A stretch of DNA of 64,000 nucleotides from Piscicola geometra (Eukaryota > Annelida > Clitellata > Hirudinida > Piscicolidae): positions 1,994,493-2,058,492 of the forward strand of contig OX030958.1 in assembly GCA_943735955.1 (NCBI GenBank). The letters are read 5' to 3'. Made by a program: the position numbers and the translations under genes. This document shows positions 31,166 to 43,940 of the stretch, one piece after another. The notes under the pieces were generated by a model that was not told where the DNA came from, searched no databases, and saw only the letters and a list, made by a program, of their open reading frames with translations. Position 1 is the stretch's first letter, and every line of letters starts with the position of its first letter.

Positions 31166-33844
31166 TAAAATTAAAATGTTTTTCAATAAGAAGTTGTAGT
31201 TTCATAAGTACAGAGAAGCAATCAGAAATCAGACTAAAGGTACCTATTCAGGAAACCAGAGACTCATTTAAAGCTAAACTGATTTTATTTAGTTTTGTTT
31301 TAGTTTTTTTTTACATGCTTATAATTTTTATTATGAAAATAATTTTTAAAACCTTTAACAATAAATTAATTCCATGATATCACGATTTTATCATTAATTT
31401 TCGGATATAATTTTTGTGTTTATTAACAAATTGTGTTTTTTTACTGTTACAAATTATTGAAAAATTAGTTTACAAAATTAACAAAGAGTTTGTCCAAAAG
31501 CTCTGTTTAAAATGAAAGAACATTCGAAAACGCTCGAACGCTTTTTTGTTCCATTTCAAAAGCACAATTAATTCAGATTTGAATTCTGAAGCAACATGTT
31601 GAGCCAAAGGTGAGAATTAGTTGAGTTTGAATTGTACGTAAAGCACCATGTATTAGGCGCACTTTTTTGTCTCTTATTTCAACTCTCAAATTCTTTCCAA
31701 TGACGCAAATTTAGAGATTTTCAATAGTAAAAGGGTGGACATTTTATAACTAATTTGCTATTTTAAAACAATCTTGTTTTTGTTTTGATCTTGACGCGCC
31801 CTAAAAATTGTTTTTAACGGTATTAAAACATTTATTTTACTGATCAAGACTCAGACTCAACCTACCTAGATTTCATACTTTTAAACGCTCATTTTTAAAC
31901 TTCGAATAAAAAAATCTGTAAAAATCTAATCAGCAACACAAGTGAAATTGAAGCGTCCAGTTTTGAACTAGCCACAGATCTAAGTGAACTTGCAGATCTC
32001 CAGTCACTAACTGACCATCAAAGGTAAGAACGTATATCTAGAACTTGGTCAGTACTCTCAACATTTCCTACTACAAATTTCGGGTCAAAACCCAGTAGTA
32101 AGCTTTAAAAAAGAGTAGTGGAAACTTTACATCACTTTTTAAGTTCTAAATCAAAAGCCATCATGGTATTTCAAAAGAGCACACTAAAACTGCTCCCATG
32201 AATGCATTCCTAATGTGAAAAAATATTTACAAATATGAAAAAAACTGTGTCTCATGACAGTGCATTGGCAAAAAATTTGCAATAAAGGTGTTAAAAAAAA
32301 TGAAATTATCTTTTATTTTGAATTTAAATTATTTAAAAATCATATTGCGTTTTATAATTAAGTGAAAACAAAAATATGATCACTCGCGCTGATATTTTTT
32401 CGCTCCATACTATTACTAAATAAAAATGTGTAGAACACAAAATTATAAAAAATATATTTACAAGGATACAAAAATATATATATCAAAAATAAACCGGAAA
32501 AGCTTACTTCAAAGAGATTCAATTAAAATTATGCGAAGAAGTTTTTTTTAATTTTGAAGTTTATTTTGTGTATATATTTTATTCTTTTTTCATTATTTCA
32601 ACATTTTAAAACAATATTATTAACATTTAGAAACAAAGAAAAGAAAGTTGAAAACGATCAATTAGAGAGAGCTTTTTTTTGAGTCTCAAATGGTTCAATT
32701 CTCAATTTTTAAAACTAATAACGTTTTTAATAAAATATAAAAATTTTAAATAAAGGCATAATTTGAAAACAATATTCGATTATTACTGTCAAATAAACGT
32801 TAATATAGATTTCAAAAAAATTTTAAGCTTTTTTTATAAACATTCTATTTGAACCCAAAACAGTTATGATCGCAATATATATATATATATTCCTTCTGCA
32901 CAGAGATACACCGATGTATACCTACATGGATGATATACATACATTTAATATCAAATTGACAAATATAAAACTCAACTTTATAAATAATTTTACAAATATT
33001 AATTTAAATACCAGTCTTCGTCAATTGAAACTCACGTGGAAACCGATTCAATAGTGTATGAAAAAAAATGAATAATAATTTAAACAAACATAAAAACAAA
33101 CGATTATTAAAAGAATAATAAAATTGGCTTCATCACTTTGTTTAAGTTTTGTGTGGGAGATGAAAACATGGAATTTAGCTCAACTTGAGTCAAGGCACTT
33201 CGCCATCATTTTCACGAAACATTCACAACCTTTTTTTAAAAACAATTATTTGAGAATTTATTGTTGCTACTTTCTTTTATAAAAAATTTCACTTGACCGT
33301 TAAAAATAAATGTAATTGGTTTTGGAATTTTTAGATAGATTTTTTCGAAATATTTATATTAGGCAATTAGCTCAATTTGTACATGAATAAAACTCATTAT
33401 TTTCTTTTTTGCCATTCTAAGAAAATTAGTTGTTTCGAAATTCTTTTATATCTAGTTAAAGATACTCTTCATTAAAATGATACTGAAACGATGTTCAAAG
33501 AGTGTGCGAAAAATAATTAAATGTGCAAAAAATATAATTCGTCTTTAAACGCAAATAATAATAATTTCAAATTGGAGTGAATAATTTAAAATAAAATTCA
33601 TAAGGTTCTCCGGTATTTTAAGAAAAAATAGTTTTCTGGTATATAGTTGTTGATTTAAACTTTCTTTTTTTGCAGCTTTCCAACTGATGGTAAGATGTAG
33701 ATTATTTCTTAGGGCAGATGCACCACAGACAAATGTCAACTCGGCTCCAATGTAAACCTTATGAATTAAAATGTTAAAGTAACAGATAGATTAAAATTCT
33801 TGTGCAGTCAGCTTAAAAGTTGAGCAAAACAAGAATATTTTAAG
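31166..33844. other. AT-rich non-coding stretch
   Basis: No gene recognised. A block at 31638-31700 (CACCATGTATTAGGCGC) is weakly similar to 35195-35265 (CACCATGTATAAAGCGC), perhaps another old repeat. A short TA microsatellite lies at 32872-32890. Confidence 0.45.
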
Positions 33845-34620
33845 GCAGTAGATGATTTTGCCCATCCAACAAGCTCTGTGGAAATCTTGAGGAAAACAAA
33901 TGTGTATATCAGCCTTGACATCTGTTCCAAAAACAGAAACGACAAATGGAGTGGAATCTGCCTGTCCGGTTCCATTGGATAGTTTTGGGATGCCTAACAT
34001 TCTCCAGACACCAAACCTGGATTGAAAGATGCACTGATTTCCTTAGTTTTTTTCTTTTGTTTTCGTCTGTACTGTCTGATTGATTCTTTGTTTATGTTTA
34101 TGGTTAAAGAGTTCTGTCACTAACTTTAGTTCTGTCGAGAGTAGCTGTTAAACTTGGACTGATAACGTGAACTGTTTTGGATTGACTAGTACTTTGATTG
34201 AGAGCGTGGTTGTCTTTGATTTTGCTATTACAGGGTTCTGTATCACTATCAGTGTCACTGCTGCTGAACTCAAAATCATATAGCTACATTTCATGGAATA
34301 TAGTTGAGTTTAAAACAAAATAACTTGAGATAATGAAATAATTGTATTTTCACTAGTTTTTTGAAATCTTGTGTTTGCCAATAATTTAAATATTGAAATC
34401 TAGCGCATGCGTAACATTGCCTTTCTTGAATAAAATTTACGAAATGTTTAAGCCTGTTGCACGAACTGTAAATATTGATTCATTTTAATGAAATTTGTAT
34501 AAATTAGTTTTAAGCCTTAAAGAAAAAAAATTAGGACATGAAAGATTTTCAGAATATCTTTTCCCTATTGTTTTGATTGGCACCTTATGCATACATTGTT
34601 AAAAAAAATATTTTAGTTTT
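33845..34620 (+). repeat. Repeat family X, copy 2
   Basis: Aligns with 37200-37960 in the same orientation: TTTTGGGATGCC, CTCCAGACACC, TCTGTCACTAAC, GAGAGTAGC, CACTGCTGCTGAACTCAA, AAGCGCATGC-like and TTTAAGCCTGTTG blocks recur in order over about 700 bp. Old and diverged. The small minus frames here show no recognisable domain. Confidence 0.65.
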
Positions 34621-37059
34621 AGAATAAACAGTATGAAAAATCCTATGATAAATTTCAACATTTAAAAGTTTTCCATGGCTTAAAAAATCTCTCCAATAAC
34701 AAGAACGAAGAAACAAATAAGATTCTCAATATTCAAAAAATTCTACAACATAATCATGTGATATAATGTCTAGAAGGGCTTGGGGTTTTGAAAATCCTTC
34801 CATTCCAACCTGCTGTGTATCGATGTTGTTCGGATCTCTTCTGGGATTTTTATGGTTTGTCGCTTTGGCAACTATTCTTCACAATCACGGGAAGGGAAAA
34901 CTATTTTCTGTTCAAAACATGTAGGTTGATTATCATTATTTCTTTTGACGAAAACAATACGAATTGCATAAATTTTGGTTCTTTACTACATCTTGGCAGG
35001 CACTAACGCTAAAAAAGCACATTAAAAAGTTTTTAATATAAAAACAAAAAGCGCCAATATGGCCCAACCGATAAAATTACAAATTGTCAATCCGTATAAT
35101 AGTGGTCGATGAGATTGAATACAAAACTTTAAAAAAATAATTAAAATGGTAATTGAGAGTTTTAGCCTGTAGAAACAGCGGAGATATATTATTCAAACAC
35201 CATGTATAAAGCGCGTGTTTTTATTTTTGAATTTGATATTTGAAAGTTGGTGCGTTTCATACCTGTATCGTATACCAAGCTCGAGACAAAATCCAATACA
35301 TTTATGTCGATAGCAAATTTTCGTTAAAATTTTTGTTTGATTTTTAAAATCTTTTAACAGTTTTATTTAGCAATTACCAGATTTTTTTCTCGGAACCAAT
35401 TCATATTTCGTTTACGTCTAAAATTATATTTTTTAAACAAACTGCCACCACATATTTTGACTTTAAGTTCCTACTGCTTACGAAGAAGATGTCTCATGAT
35501 ATTTTTCAACATAAATGGGCACAACAAGAATTTATTTATTTATATGAGTAATTAATCGAAGGTCGATTACTAAATGTAATAATGAAATAATGAAGATTAA
35601 TGCTAAAAATCTATGAATAATTATGAAAATATTAGTACTCTCATTAATTTCTATAAAATATGCCATTTTTATTCAAAAAAATTATTATTTTTATTTTTAG
35701 CACATTTATATTCTATAAAAAAATAATAAAAGATTAATGGCGTCAACCGTGAAAACCTTTAGACCATTTCAATACTTGCTGATCACGTAGCAATACGTCG
35801 TAGCATTTCATGTCATAGAAACCCTGAAAGGAAAATACTTTTTTATATTGAATCTTGTTTTCCAATTTTTTTTTCTTATCTCTTTTTTTCATTTCAGCTT
35901 TTATAATTTTTCACTTTTTTAACTCTTTAAAAAAATTAATTTTATTTTAGGTTTATGTTTTTTACATTTTTGAATTAAATATTCACTAACCACTGATATT
36001 TCACTTTAAAAAATACCAATGTATTTCAAACTATGTATTCTTTTTCGTTATCAATAGCTCATGTAATTCTTAAACATACCATAATATTGAGTTATATTGT
36101 CTCATCAAGTTTTTTTTGGGGCTTGGCTTTTTTCATTCAAGCATTCTGAAGAGATCATAGGTTATCAAATATTTTTTTCAAGATTCTTGATCAAATCTCT
36201 CTTGAAGCTACAAAAAATGGTTGAGAAGGTTTTTGAAACCTAATGACGTGTAGAACTTCAAATAAACACGTTTGGAAAAATCACATGAAAATGATTTCAA
36301 AATTTTAAAAAAGAATAAATAAAAAAAGTATTCTATGACTCGTCATTGAACGCAGCCAAAGTTTATGATGACAATTCCTCCCAAGGAACTCGTAAATTTA
36401 TGTACTTCTTACAATACACACGGCAGCAATTTAAAAGATAAGTTTTTTTATTCTAACTTATAAATAATTTTTTTCGATAGAAATCAGTGAAGAAGAAACA
36501 AGTTTGAAATTGATAAAAAGAAAATAACATAAAAAAGATTCCAAAGAAATACTCTAAAAAATGCAATTCAAAATAATTTATAATCAGAAGCGAATCCTGA
36601 GAGGGTCAGGGGAAGCAGCAAAAAGTCAGCGCACATGAATGGTCATATTTTTGTCTTTAGCTAATTCTATGTTAACTAAAACGCCATGAATGAAATATTT
36701 TTAATTAAAATCAGAATTCAAAAATTTCGTTTTTCTGGGATTCTTTATTTAACGTTTTCGATTGTGTCATCACCCACTCACACTTTAAGAAATCAATGTC
36801 TGCATTGGTGAATGAAAGCAGCACTCCAGACTAGTGTTGCCCAAGTTTTGTCTAACGAGTGAAATGAGAAGATGATCGCACATGAAGTTTCTTAAACATT
36901 CACTAAGCTGCTGCAAAAATAGTTTTTCAGGATGGGCTTGAGATGACGAACATTCTTTAAGGAACCTTTTCGGCTTTAAATAAACATTTTATTTGCTACT
37001 TAAGAAACTATAAATTTTCTGCTTAAATTTTATTTATTTATAATTTTTAATGGACAAAA
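34621..37059. other. AT-rich non-coding stretch
   Basis: No gene recognised. The 35195-35265 block is weakly similar to 31638-31700. Two short GC-richer patches (35040-35110 and 36590-36640) carry no readable motif. Confidence 0.45.
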
Positions 37060-37960
37060 AGTACAAAGTGAGGTCTGAGCGAGATATCCTAGCTAGAAAC
37101 TTACATGTTTTATGACAAAAATTTTCAAATTTTAAACTAAGCTATTTGCTATTTTCAGATTGTCAATAGTCTCACTATAGACTATAATAGTGGTCATTGC
37201 ACGCAGTCTACTTTATTTTATGACATTGATAGAATAACATCTGTTTCAAATTCTAATGGGCAGTTTTGGGACGTCAAACAGTTTCATTGTTCAAACTCCA
37301 GACACCAGAACTACAAGCCAACCACCATATTCTTTGACATTGAAGCGGGCAACATTTTATAGTCTCAAGGATTTTTCAATGGGCAATCTGTATTGAAAGA
37401 TGCCCGGATGTCTAATAGATTCTTCGTTAATGCTTATGTTTCAAGGGTTTTGGCTGCTGCTGCACTATTGTGGCTTCAATGCATTTCTGCATTTCTGTCA
37501 CTAACATTAGTTTTCTCGAGAGCAGCAACTCAACTTGACGATAACGTTGTTTTGTCGATTCTGTTTAAGTTGGACTAGTGGATCGTTGATTACCCTTGGT
37601 TTTTCTAGTGCATGGTTTTTTATCACTGTCATTGTCCCTGCTGCTAAGCTCAAGTTTACATTTCTAAATTTATTAATGAAATAAATGTTTTTTTTTTACA
37701 TATTTTTACATTTTCCGTTTTCTTTAGATTTAATTTTTAAAATCAAGCGCATGCATTACGTTGTATTTAGACATAATTAAAATTACAAAATATTCAAGCC
37801 TGTTGAGCACCGAGTAATACTTTAATAATTTAATAGTTATTTTGGTCACTTAGTTTTAAGGAGGAAAGAAACCAAAAAGAATGTAAGACATAAATGTTTG
37901 AAGACATTTTTTAATCATTTTTTTATTGGCATCCCCTTGAAGATCTTTATAGATCAGTTT
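37060..37960 (+). repeat. Repeat family X, copy 3 (longest)
   Basis: Contains in one piece the segments found separately at 30945-31165 (minus) and 33845-34620 (plus), so it is the most complete copy. A 61-codon plus frame at 37393-37578 (SRVLAAAALLWLQC) lies inside the repeat and is not supported as a gene. No terminal inverted repeats or tail were recognised. Confidence 0.65.
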
Positions 37961-38062
37961 ACAAATTTCAATAAAAACGCTACAAATAGGACCATCTCAA
38001 TGTGCTGGTCGTCACTGCTTTCCAAGCCTGAATATTTTGGCTTTCTAATCCTTTTTTGAAGT

Positions 38063-38349
38063 AATTTGTTTTAATATTAAGCTTTCGTTCATTTGTTTTA
38101 ATATTAAATTCTCGTTCATTTGTTTTAATATTAAATTCTCGTTCATTTGTTTTAATATTAAATTCTCGTTCATTTGTTTTAATATTAAATTCTCGTTCAT
38201 TTGTTTTAATACTAAATTCTCGTTCATTTGTTTTAATATTATATTCTTGTTTATACGTCTTGATATTAAATTCTCGTTCATTTGTTTTAATACTAAATTC
38301 TCGTTCATTTGTTTTAATATTATATTCTTGTTTATACGTTTTGATATTT
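38063..38349. repeat. 27-bp minisatellite
   Basis: About 10.5 units of TTAAATTCTCGTTCATTTG plus TTTTAATA (27 bp in all), with a variant unit (TTATATTCTTGTTTATACG) occurring twice at the distal end together with a normal unit, suggesting duplication of a multi-unit block. As 27 is a multiple of 3, the minus strand reads a 9-residue periodic peptide (MNENLILKQ); this is a repeat artefact. Confidence 0.93.
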
Positions 38350-39637
38350 AAATATTATTTATTAGAATAATTCTTTTGTTCTTAGTTAACTTAATCAATA
38401 ACCGTTATGATACGTGTGTAACTAATAATGTTTTGTTTAAAATCTTATTTCAGCAAGATTGGATGTAGAGATGGTCTATAGAAAAAAACTTGTGTTTTTT
38501 TATTACGGGAACGGAGAATGTCAGCACACATTTTCTTTACTTACTTTCGGCTGCACAAACAAGGGTCGCCACAGCAAAATATTTTCTACTAAGCTAAAAT
38601 TTTAAATCTTAACCATGCTATCAGATAATATAAATTTTTTAGATCAATGACTCAGTGTATCATTAGCTTGAGACACTCAAAAAGTTAAAAAAAGTGTTAC
38701 TAAAAAGTTTGTTTTCTAATTGGATTGCTTAAGACACAGAATTTTTTGAATTACAATGCACATGCAGTTTTTAATTTGAAATAAAATAAATCATTTGAGA
38801 AAAAAATGTACAAAGATTTTTTTTACAAGCGTACAACCTTTCCATGACAACATCTCGTGCAAAGTCAGCTAAATTTATTACCAAAAAAACGAAAATTCAG
38901 GATGATTTAATTAATTGAAAGATATTAAAGTTGTAGTAAATTGATTTTGTCAAAATAATTTACTTAAAATGCTTTTAAAAGTTTAATAAAATTACAGTTT
39001 TTCTACAGATTAAAAGACAGTCTAACATAGTATAATATAACGGAAGTTATTAAGGTGTGGCCATAGAAAATAATGAATAGCGAGAAAGGCATGAGTTTGG
39101 AGGAAATTGGAACGTTCATCATGAATGTGAGCTTGGCTAAGTAATTGTATAATGCTTATGTGGTGAGTGTAGGGCAATTGTGAAGTAGTTTTATGGTTCT
39201 GTTGGATGGCTGTGTGGTATTTTTAAAGATCTGTTTAGTGCTTCAGTAACTTTTAGCATGGTCGTATATTAGTTGTGCATCTAGATATTTATTAGATATT
39301 TATGGTTTTGCTTTTGTGGCTATTGTGTGTTTATCTAAATAATAACAAACCTGTTTTAATTTTTTAATTTGTTTTGTTACAGCATTTACTTCAAAATGAC
39401 GCTTTGACACTTTATAACTTACAATCGCTTCGTTATTAGGCTTTGTGCTTTGTTGATTGCTGTCAAAGGTGGCTGATGTTTGAGACTGAAGCAAGTTCCA
39501 CTGTTTTTTGCGGATTGATTGTCTTTTTGCTGGCATTTTTGAAATAGTAAAACAGCGCGAAAGTTGCAGTGAACACCCAGTTAGGTTACTTGCGTTTTAA
39601 CTGCTTCTTCAGAATCTTATCGCTCGCATAACGCAGT
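38350..39637. other. Non-coding, with one unexplained minus frame
   Basis: Mostly AT-rich. A minus-strand frame at 39300-39536 (starts MPAKRQSIRKKQWNLL, Lys/Gln-rich) has no recognised domain. It lies downstream, on the same strand, of the LINE-F fragment and could be part of that element, but this is not shown. Confidence 0.35.
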
Positions 39638-39905
39638 TTAGTGTGTCTGTTTGCCAATAAATCTTGTTAGCGCGGACTGATGTTTTCCATTTAAGAGCTC
39701 AAAGAATCTATTCTGAAGTGTAATGTCAAAGTTACCTATTTTTGGAACAAGGCTTTGAGACTTAACCCTGAGGAAAAATCCGGAGTCGGAGTCCCTAAGG
39801 CAGTGGATCGTCATCTTCTCCATGAGACGCTAGTGTGGCACCATGTCGAATGCTTTCATGAAGTTTAAGTAACAAACATAAATTACGAAGCCTTGATCTA
39901 TCCAA
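39638..39905 (-). pseudogene. LINE-F reverse transcriptase fragment
   Basis: On the minus strand from about 39905 the translation gives SDWIDQGFVIYVCYLNFMKA then FDMVPH, a stop, and RLMEKM. This is palm motif A of a non-LTR reverse transcriptase (usually Y-L-D-F-x-K-A-F-D-x-V-P-H); the key Asp of YLDF is Asn here. It continues with KIGNFDITLQNRFFELL, the next conserved stretch. No YADD box follows, so this is a short dead fragment. Confidence 0.7.
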
Positions 39906-40134
39906 TCTGATGAACTCTCCATTACACATTGATATAATTTTAGTTAAACTAGAACTATTTTTCAACTAAAAATAAATAGTTCAACTAATAGTTATGAACT
40001 TATTTTTGAGAATAGTTAACTAAACTTTAAAAAAAGTTGTTAAACCTTTTCAAACTATTTTGCAACTATTTTTGTATTCACTTATTGACAGGCAGAATCC
40101 GAAGCAGCATTAACACTACAGGTAACATAAAAAG

Positions 40135-41297
40135 TAAAACTGTTCCACGATTAAAAATTTTATTCGCCCTTAATCGTTCGATTAAAACTTTTAATCGTGC
40201 GTTAATCGTATTTTAACGCAATGTTTTTAGCATATTTGACATTGGTATGAAATAATATTTAGAAAGAAAATTCTTACAAATGTAATAAAAATTGTATCAG
40301 AATTGTTTATGGAAATTTTTTTAAAAAAAGGATAAAATATGCGATTGTCACACATCATTTTAAAGCCAGTTACTCAAGCAAAAATGTAATCCACATATGA
40401 AAGAATAAAAACGAATCCATAAATGATAAAAAATGCAACTGTCACACATCCTTTTTAAGCCAGTGAATCAAGAAAACAAGTTTTTCAACATTAGTTGGAT
40501 CTAAAGAAACTTTTTTCTTGCTAATTATGGGTCCTGAAAAGACGTTCACATGGAACTGTACGTGCAGGAGATGACCTTTTGCCAGTTTCGCAAGAGCCAG
40601 ATAGGCTACTTCGTGTTGTTGCCACCAAACAAGAGAACAACTCTCAAAGCCTATCACAAATTCTTTTTTATACGTTAAATGATTGACTTAGTAATCACTG
40701 AGGTATCTTCATCTTCAGAATCTGAAGTTACATATGTTTGTAGTCTTCTGTTTGGTGAAGACTGTATGGTTTTTTAAGTTTTCTTCTCTTTTTATATTTT
40801 CTTTCACTCTTTCATTTTTTGCAAATTTTTACAATTTTAAACTAGGGTCTAATGATGTGGCAATTCTTGACCATTGGATATTATGATTATTCATTTTCTG
40901 CTCCGAATTGGGAGGACATTTTGTGTGTAAAATGAATGACATAATCTGAATCATCTTCTGAATTGCATATTTCTTATGTAAAGTGACAAATTTTTCACCC
41001 CCTAGAAGTTCTATTGCAAGTCTTCAAGAAATGAGAATATTTTTGATGAAATGCAATTTTCGCCATTCGTTTGTTGACAGTAAATTAGTAGTGTTTGTGT
41101 TCACTTGCTGACAATTTAATCAAAACAGCGAAAAACAATAAGTTTAAATACATTAAAATTTTTAAATGCGATAATTATTTTAAATGCGATAATTATTTTT
41201 AATGCGTTAAAATATTAAACGGCATTAAACATTTTTAACGATCGTTAATTGATTAACGCGTTAATCGAAAGTTAACGTAGATTAAAGCACAGTTCTA
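40135..41297 (-). mobile_element. hAT-1 copy d, near complete
   Basis: The plus strand begins near AAAACTGTTCCACGATT, the family right end, and stops at GCACAGTTCTA (41297), the family left end, so the element lies on the minus strand. Inside is the dimerisation region (SCSLVWWQQHEVAYLALAKL, then KKKVSLDPTNVEKLVFL). The segment GTCACACAT...TTTTAAGCCAG occurs twice (40346 and 40441), a small internal duplication. Only the C-terminal third of the transposase is present, as in the other copies. Confidence 0.8.
40442..40657 (-). pseudogene. hAT-1 transposase dimerisation domain, copy d
   Basis: A 71-codon frame matching 9677-9949 in copy c: LVWWQQHEVAYLALAKLAKG, then KKVSLDPTNVEKLVFLIHWL. The segment that reads STVPCERL in copy c is degraded to LHVQFHVNVF by a frameshift. 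Non-functional. Confidence 0.78.
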
Positions 41298-41480
41298 ATA
41301 AAAAGCCATTAAAACCATGTATTTACTAGCCATTACTTTGAAATAACTCTTAGAAATAACACATAAATTTTACTCTAAATTACCCTTATAATGAAAAAAA
41401 AACATGTTGCACAATTGTAAACACTTTAAAATACTTTTATTGTCCACTCATTTAATCCCAGACTAAACAAACACTATCTT
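41298..41480 (-). repeat. Flank shared with the hAT-1 copy at 2119
   Basis: Inverted match to 1860-2118 (see that entry); the match abuts the same hAT-1 end in both places. Confidence 0.6.
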
Positions 41481-41529
41481 GTCCAGAATTTCATCTGACA
41501 TTGAACTATTTGTAACATAATTCTCTTAA

Positions 41530-41686
41530 GAACGGGTAGCTGAGTCGGAAACGACTCTCGGCTTGACCAATAATGAAAGATTTTAGGTTCAAGTGCAACC
41601 AAAGCCCTAGTAACCCCAAGGCGTAAATGAAAATATGCAGCCCAAGTGACCTAGAAGCCCGTTCGGGTTAAACGCTACTATAATAA

Positions 41687-41726
<40 letters not shown>
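41530..41726 (+). mobile_element. SINE-B, complete copy
   Basis: GAACGGGTAGCTGAGTCGG head, GGTTCAAGTGCAACC B-box region, ATATGCAGCCCAAGTGACC body, AGCCCG/CGGGTT hairpin and a long ATT tail (about 41688-41726). No clear target duplication. Confidence 0.87.
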
Positions 41727-43007
41727 GTTTCAGTCCTGACACTTCCTAGGTTTTCAGTTTAACCACAGCCACTTTGAATGCATACAGAAAACGATAGAAT
41801 ACACATATAGTAAAACTTTTTTGATAAAATTTCCTATATTTTAAAGAAAATTATAAACAAGTATAAAAAAATTATTTCCACTAATTAGGAAGCGCGTGCA
41901 GATCACTATTACCGATGAGAATGGTTGGGGTATTTTTTGACCCCATTGTTAATAATGATATAAATCTTACAATGTCAGTTATTTTCGAAAAGATTAAATT
42001 ATAGACTGTAAATAACTATAAAACTAAATTAATCTCAAGAGTTTTAATAAATCATTTTATTTTTATTATTTCTTCTGATTCGTGACTTAAATAATAATTT
42101 TGGGTAAAAAAAACTTGTTGATACACAAAAACTTCTATAATTTTAATACATACTTATATACAAATTGCAAAATATTTTTTAAAAAGTGAATGAAGGTTTT
42201 GTTGTTTTTGGTATTTTTGTTATTTCACGAAGCATAAAAAAAAATATTGAACATTTATATAGAATAAAAAACTCGTGGTAAACCTTTTTTAAACAAGAAT
42301 ATTTACTTTTAATAAATTTCGCACGCTCAGAAAAACGCGTAGTCAGCTAAAAACGTGCTATACATTTGTTGTTATCTGGGTCCTGCGTTTTCAACCCATT
42401 GTAATCCTTATAGATCTACAATATGTAGTTTTTATGTTTTTATCTATTTTTCAATTTCATTTTTCAATCTGTTTATGAGAAAATAATATACAATAACTTG
42501 TTAAAAATTCTTAGTAATTTTTCTTTTTATTATTTATAATAATCTTTTCTGGATAAATAAAGATAATAAAATTCACCATCAATTATTCCCGACATAATCT
42601 TTGCATGTCTCGGCAGCTCCAGTGGGGATTTTAACTCAGTCATAAAGCATCTAAGCCCTGCATAACAGCAAAAATTACTTTTCTATAACTTAATCAATAT
42701 CCTATACACCTTGGATAGTGCTATAAAAATACAATTTCATTCAAGTATAAACCAACCATAGTGTTTCAAGTGAACCCTTTAACAAAAGTAATTACAAAAG
42801 TGCTCAAATTATTGAGGCATGGAAAAGTGTTGCATGGAGATGTAAAGCGTTCTGTTTTTATGACTTATCTTATGGAATTTTAAAAATTTATATTTGACTT
42901 GAGAAGTACTTCATTCACATGTTAATGTTGATATTTCCACCTTAAATGATTAAACTTAAAGGTAAAAACATTTATTATAATAGTTACTATTGTCAAAGGT
43001 ATTAAAT
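41727..43007. other. AT-rich non-coding stretch
   Basis: No coding, RNA or repeat structure recognised. Confidence 0.5.
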
Positions 43008-43088
43008 AGCCTATTATTATTATTATCATTATTATTATTATCATTATTATTATTATTATTATTATTATTGTTATTGTTATTGTTATTC
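43008..43088. repeat. (ATT)n microsatellite
   Basis: ATT repeats with ATC and GTT interruptions. No SINE body precedes it on either strand. The long Ile-rich minus frame here is a translation of the repeat. Confidence 0.9.
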
Positions 43089-43271
43089 TTTGGAAATAGC
43101 TTATGACTAAAAAAAAATAAAATACAATTACTTGTCGTAAAATAAAATACAAATCGTAGAAGTGTTAAGGGTAGAAGTATTATTAGTATTATTTGAAATC
43201 ATTGACAGATTATTTATGAAGGCGAAAGCTGATGAAATACAAAAGCTTCCAAGACATAAAAAGTGAAAAGT

Positions 43272-43441
43272 ACTGTGTGCATGGGCAACGATCCTGGGGA
43301 AGTCCTGGGTTCCGGACCCCAGTTTTTGGTAGTAATGGGCACACCTTAATGGCAGTGACCCCAGGACCTTCCCAGGATCACCACCCATCCTGGGTAGGTC
43401 GCCCCCAAGTTTTGCATCTGATCGCCGTCCCTGACTGTATG
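43272..43441 (+). mobile_element. hAT-2 derived 154-bp MITE
   Basis: Element 43280-43433, from CATGGGCAACGATCCTGGGG to GATCGCCGTCCCTG: the same ends as hAT-2 with all coding sequence removed. Flanks ACTGTGTG (43272-43279) and ACTGTATG (43434-43441) match at 7 of 8 positions, a hAT-type target duplication. It could only have moved with transposase supplied in trans. Its interior contains inverted segments (CCTGGGAAGG-like against CCTTCCCAGG), so the RNA or single strand could fold. Confidence 0.85.
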
Positions 43442-43655
43442 CATTATGCTCTTTAAGCAGCAAAATGGCTGTCAATATATGTTTGCTTTTCAATTAAAAG
43501 ACTACTAAAACAATATTTGAAATAGGTTCTTATTATTATCAGTTCTATAAGACAAGCATCCTTGTAGATTTCACTCTGGCTTCATGGCACAAGCAACCAA
43601 AAAAAGTATTTACGGCAATTAAACCAAACTTAAAAACTTGAAAGCTTAAAAACAA

Positions 43656-43743
43656 TAGGTATATGATAGTTCACAGTTTCTCTTCAGGGAATCGAATAGA
43701 CAACCTTTCAGTCCGACGTCTACCATCTAAAAAATCCCCGCTC
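43656..43743 (-). mobile_element. SINE-A head, inverted
   Basis: The minus strand reads GAGAGCGGGGATTTTTTAGA then TGGTAGACGTCGGACTG, a TTCGATTCC B box and GTGAACTATCATATACCTA, the 5' part of SINE-A. It lies head to head with the plus-strand SINE-A beginning at 43747. Confidence 0.8.
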
Positions 43744-43746
43744 TCA

Positions 43747-43935
43747 TAGGTTGCCTGTTCGAATCCCTGACGAGCAACCGTGAACTAGTATATATTATGA
43801 GGTGTTTGCGACGTATGCATTGAGAAATGTGAAAGTCATGTGGAGTGGCGCCCTGGCGCATAAGAACCATGGTTCTTAGAACCATTGTAACATGGCCTGC
43901 GTCTGTCAGACTGTGAGTGAAATAAACCAAATATA
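43747..43935 (+). mobile_element. SINE-A, lacking its first part
   Basis: Begins at AGGTTGCCTGTTCGAATCC (B box) and runs through the body to TAACATGGCCTGCGTCTG and TCAGACTGTGAG. The A-box part is missing; an inverted head (43656-43743) occupies that place. LINE-C sequence follows directly. Confidence 0.82.
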
Positions 43936-43940
43936 CATAT

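Noticed and set aside
31638..35265. Second shared repeat (CACCATGTATTAGGCGC at 31638 and CACCATGTATAAAGCGC at 35198)
   Set aside because: Similarity is short and weak; could be chance in AT-rich DNA. Noted only within the gap descriptions.
38045..38308. 87-residue MNENLILKQ repeat protein
   Set aside because: The 27-bp minisatellite read in frame; no flanking coding sequence.
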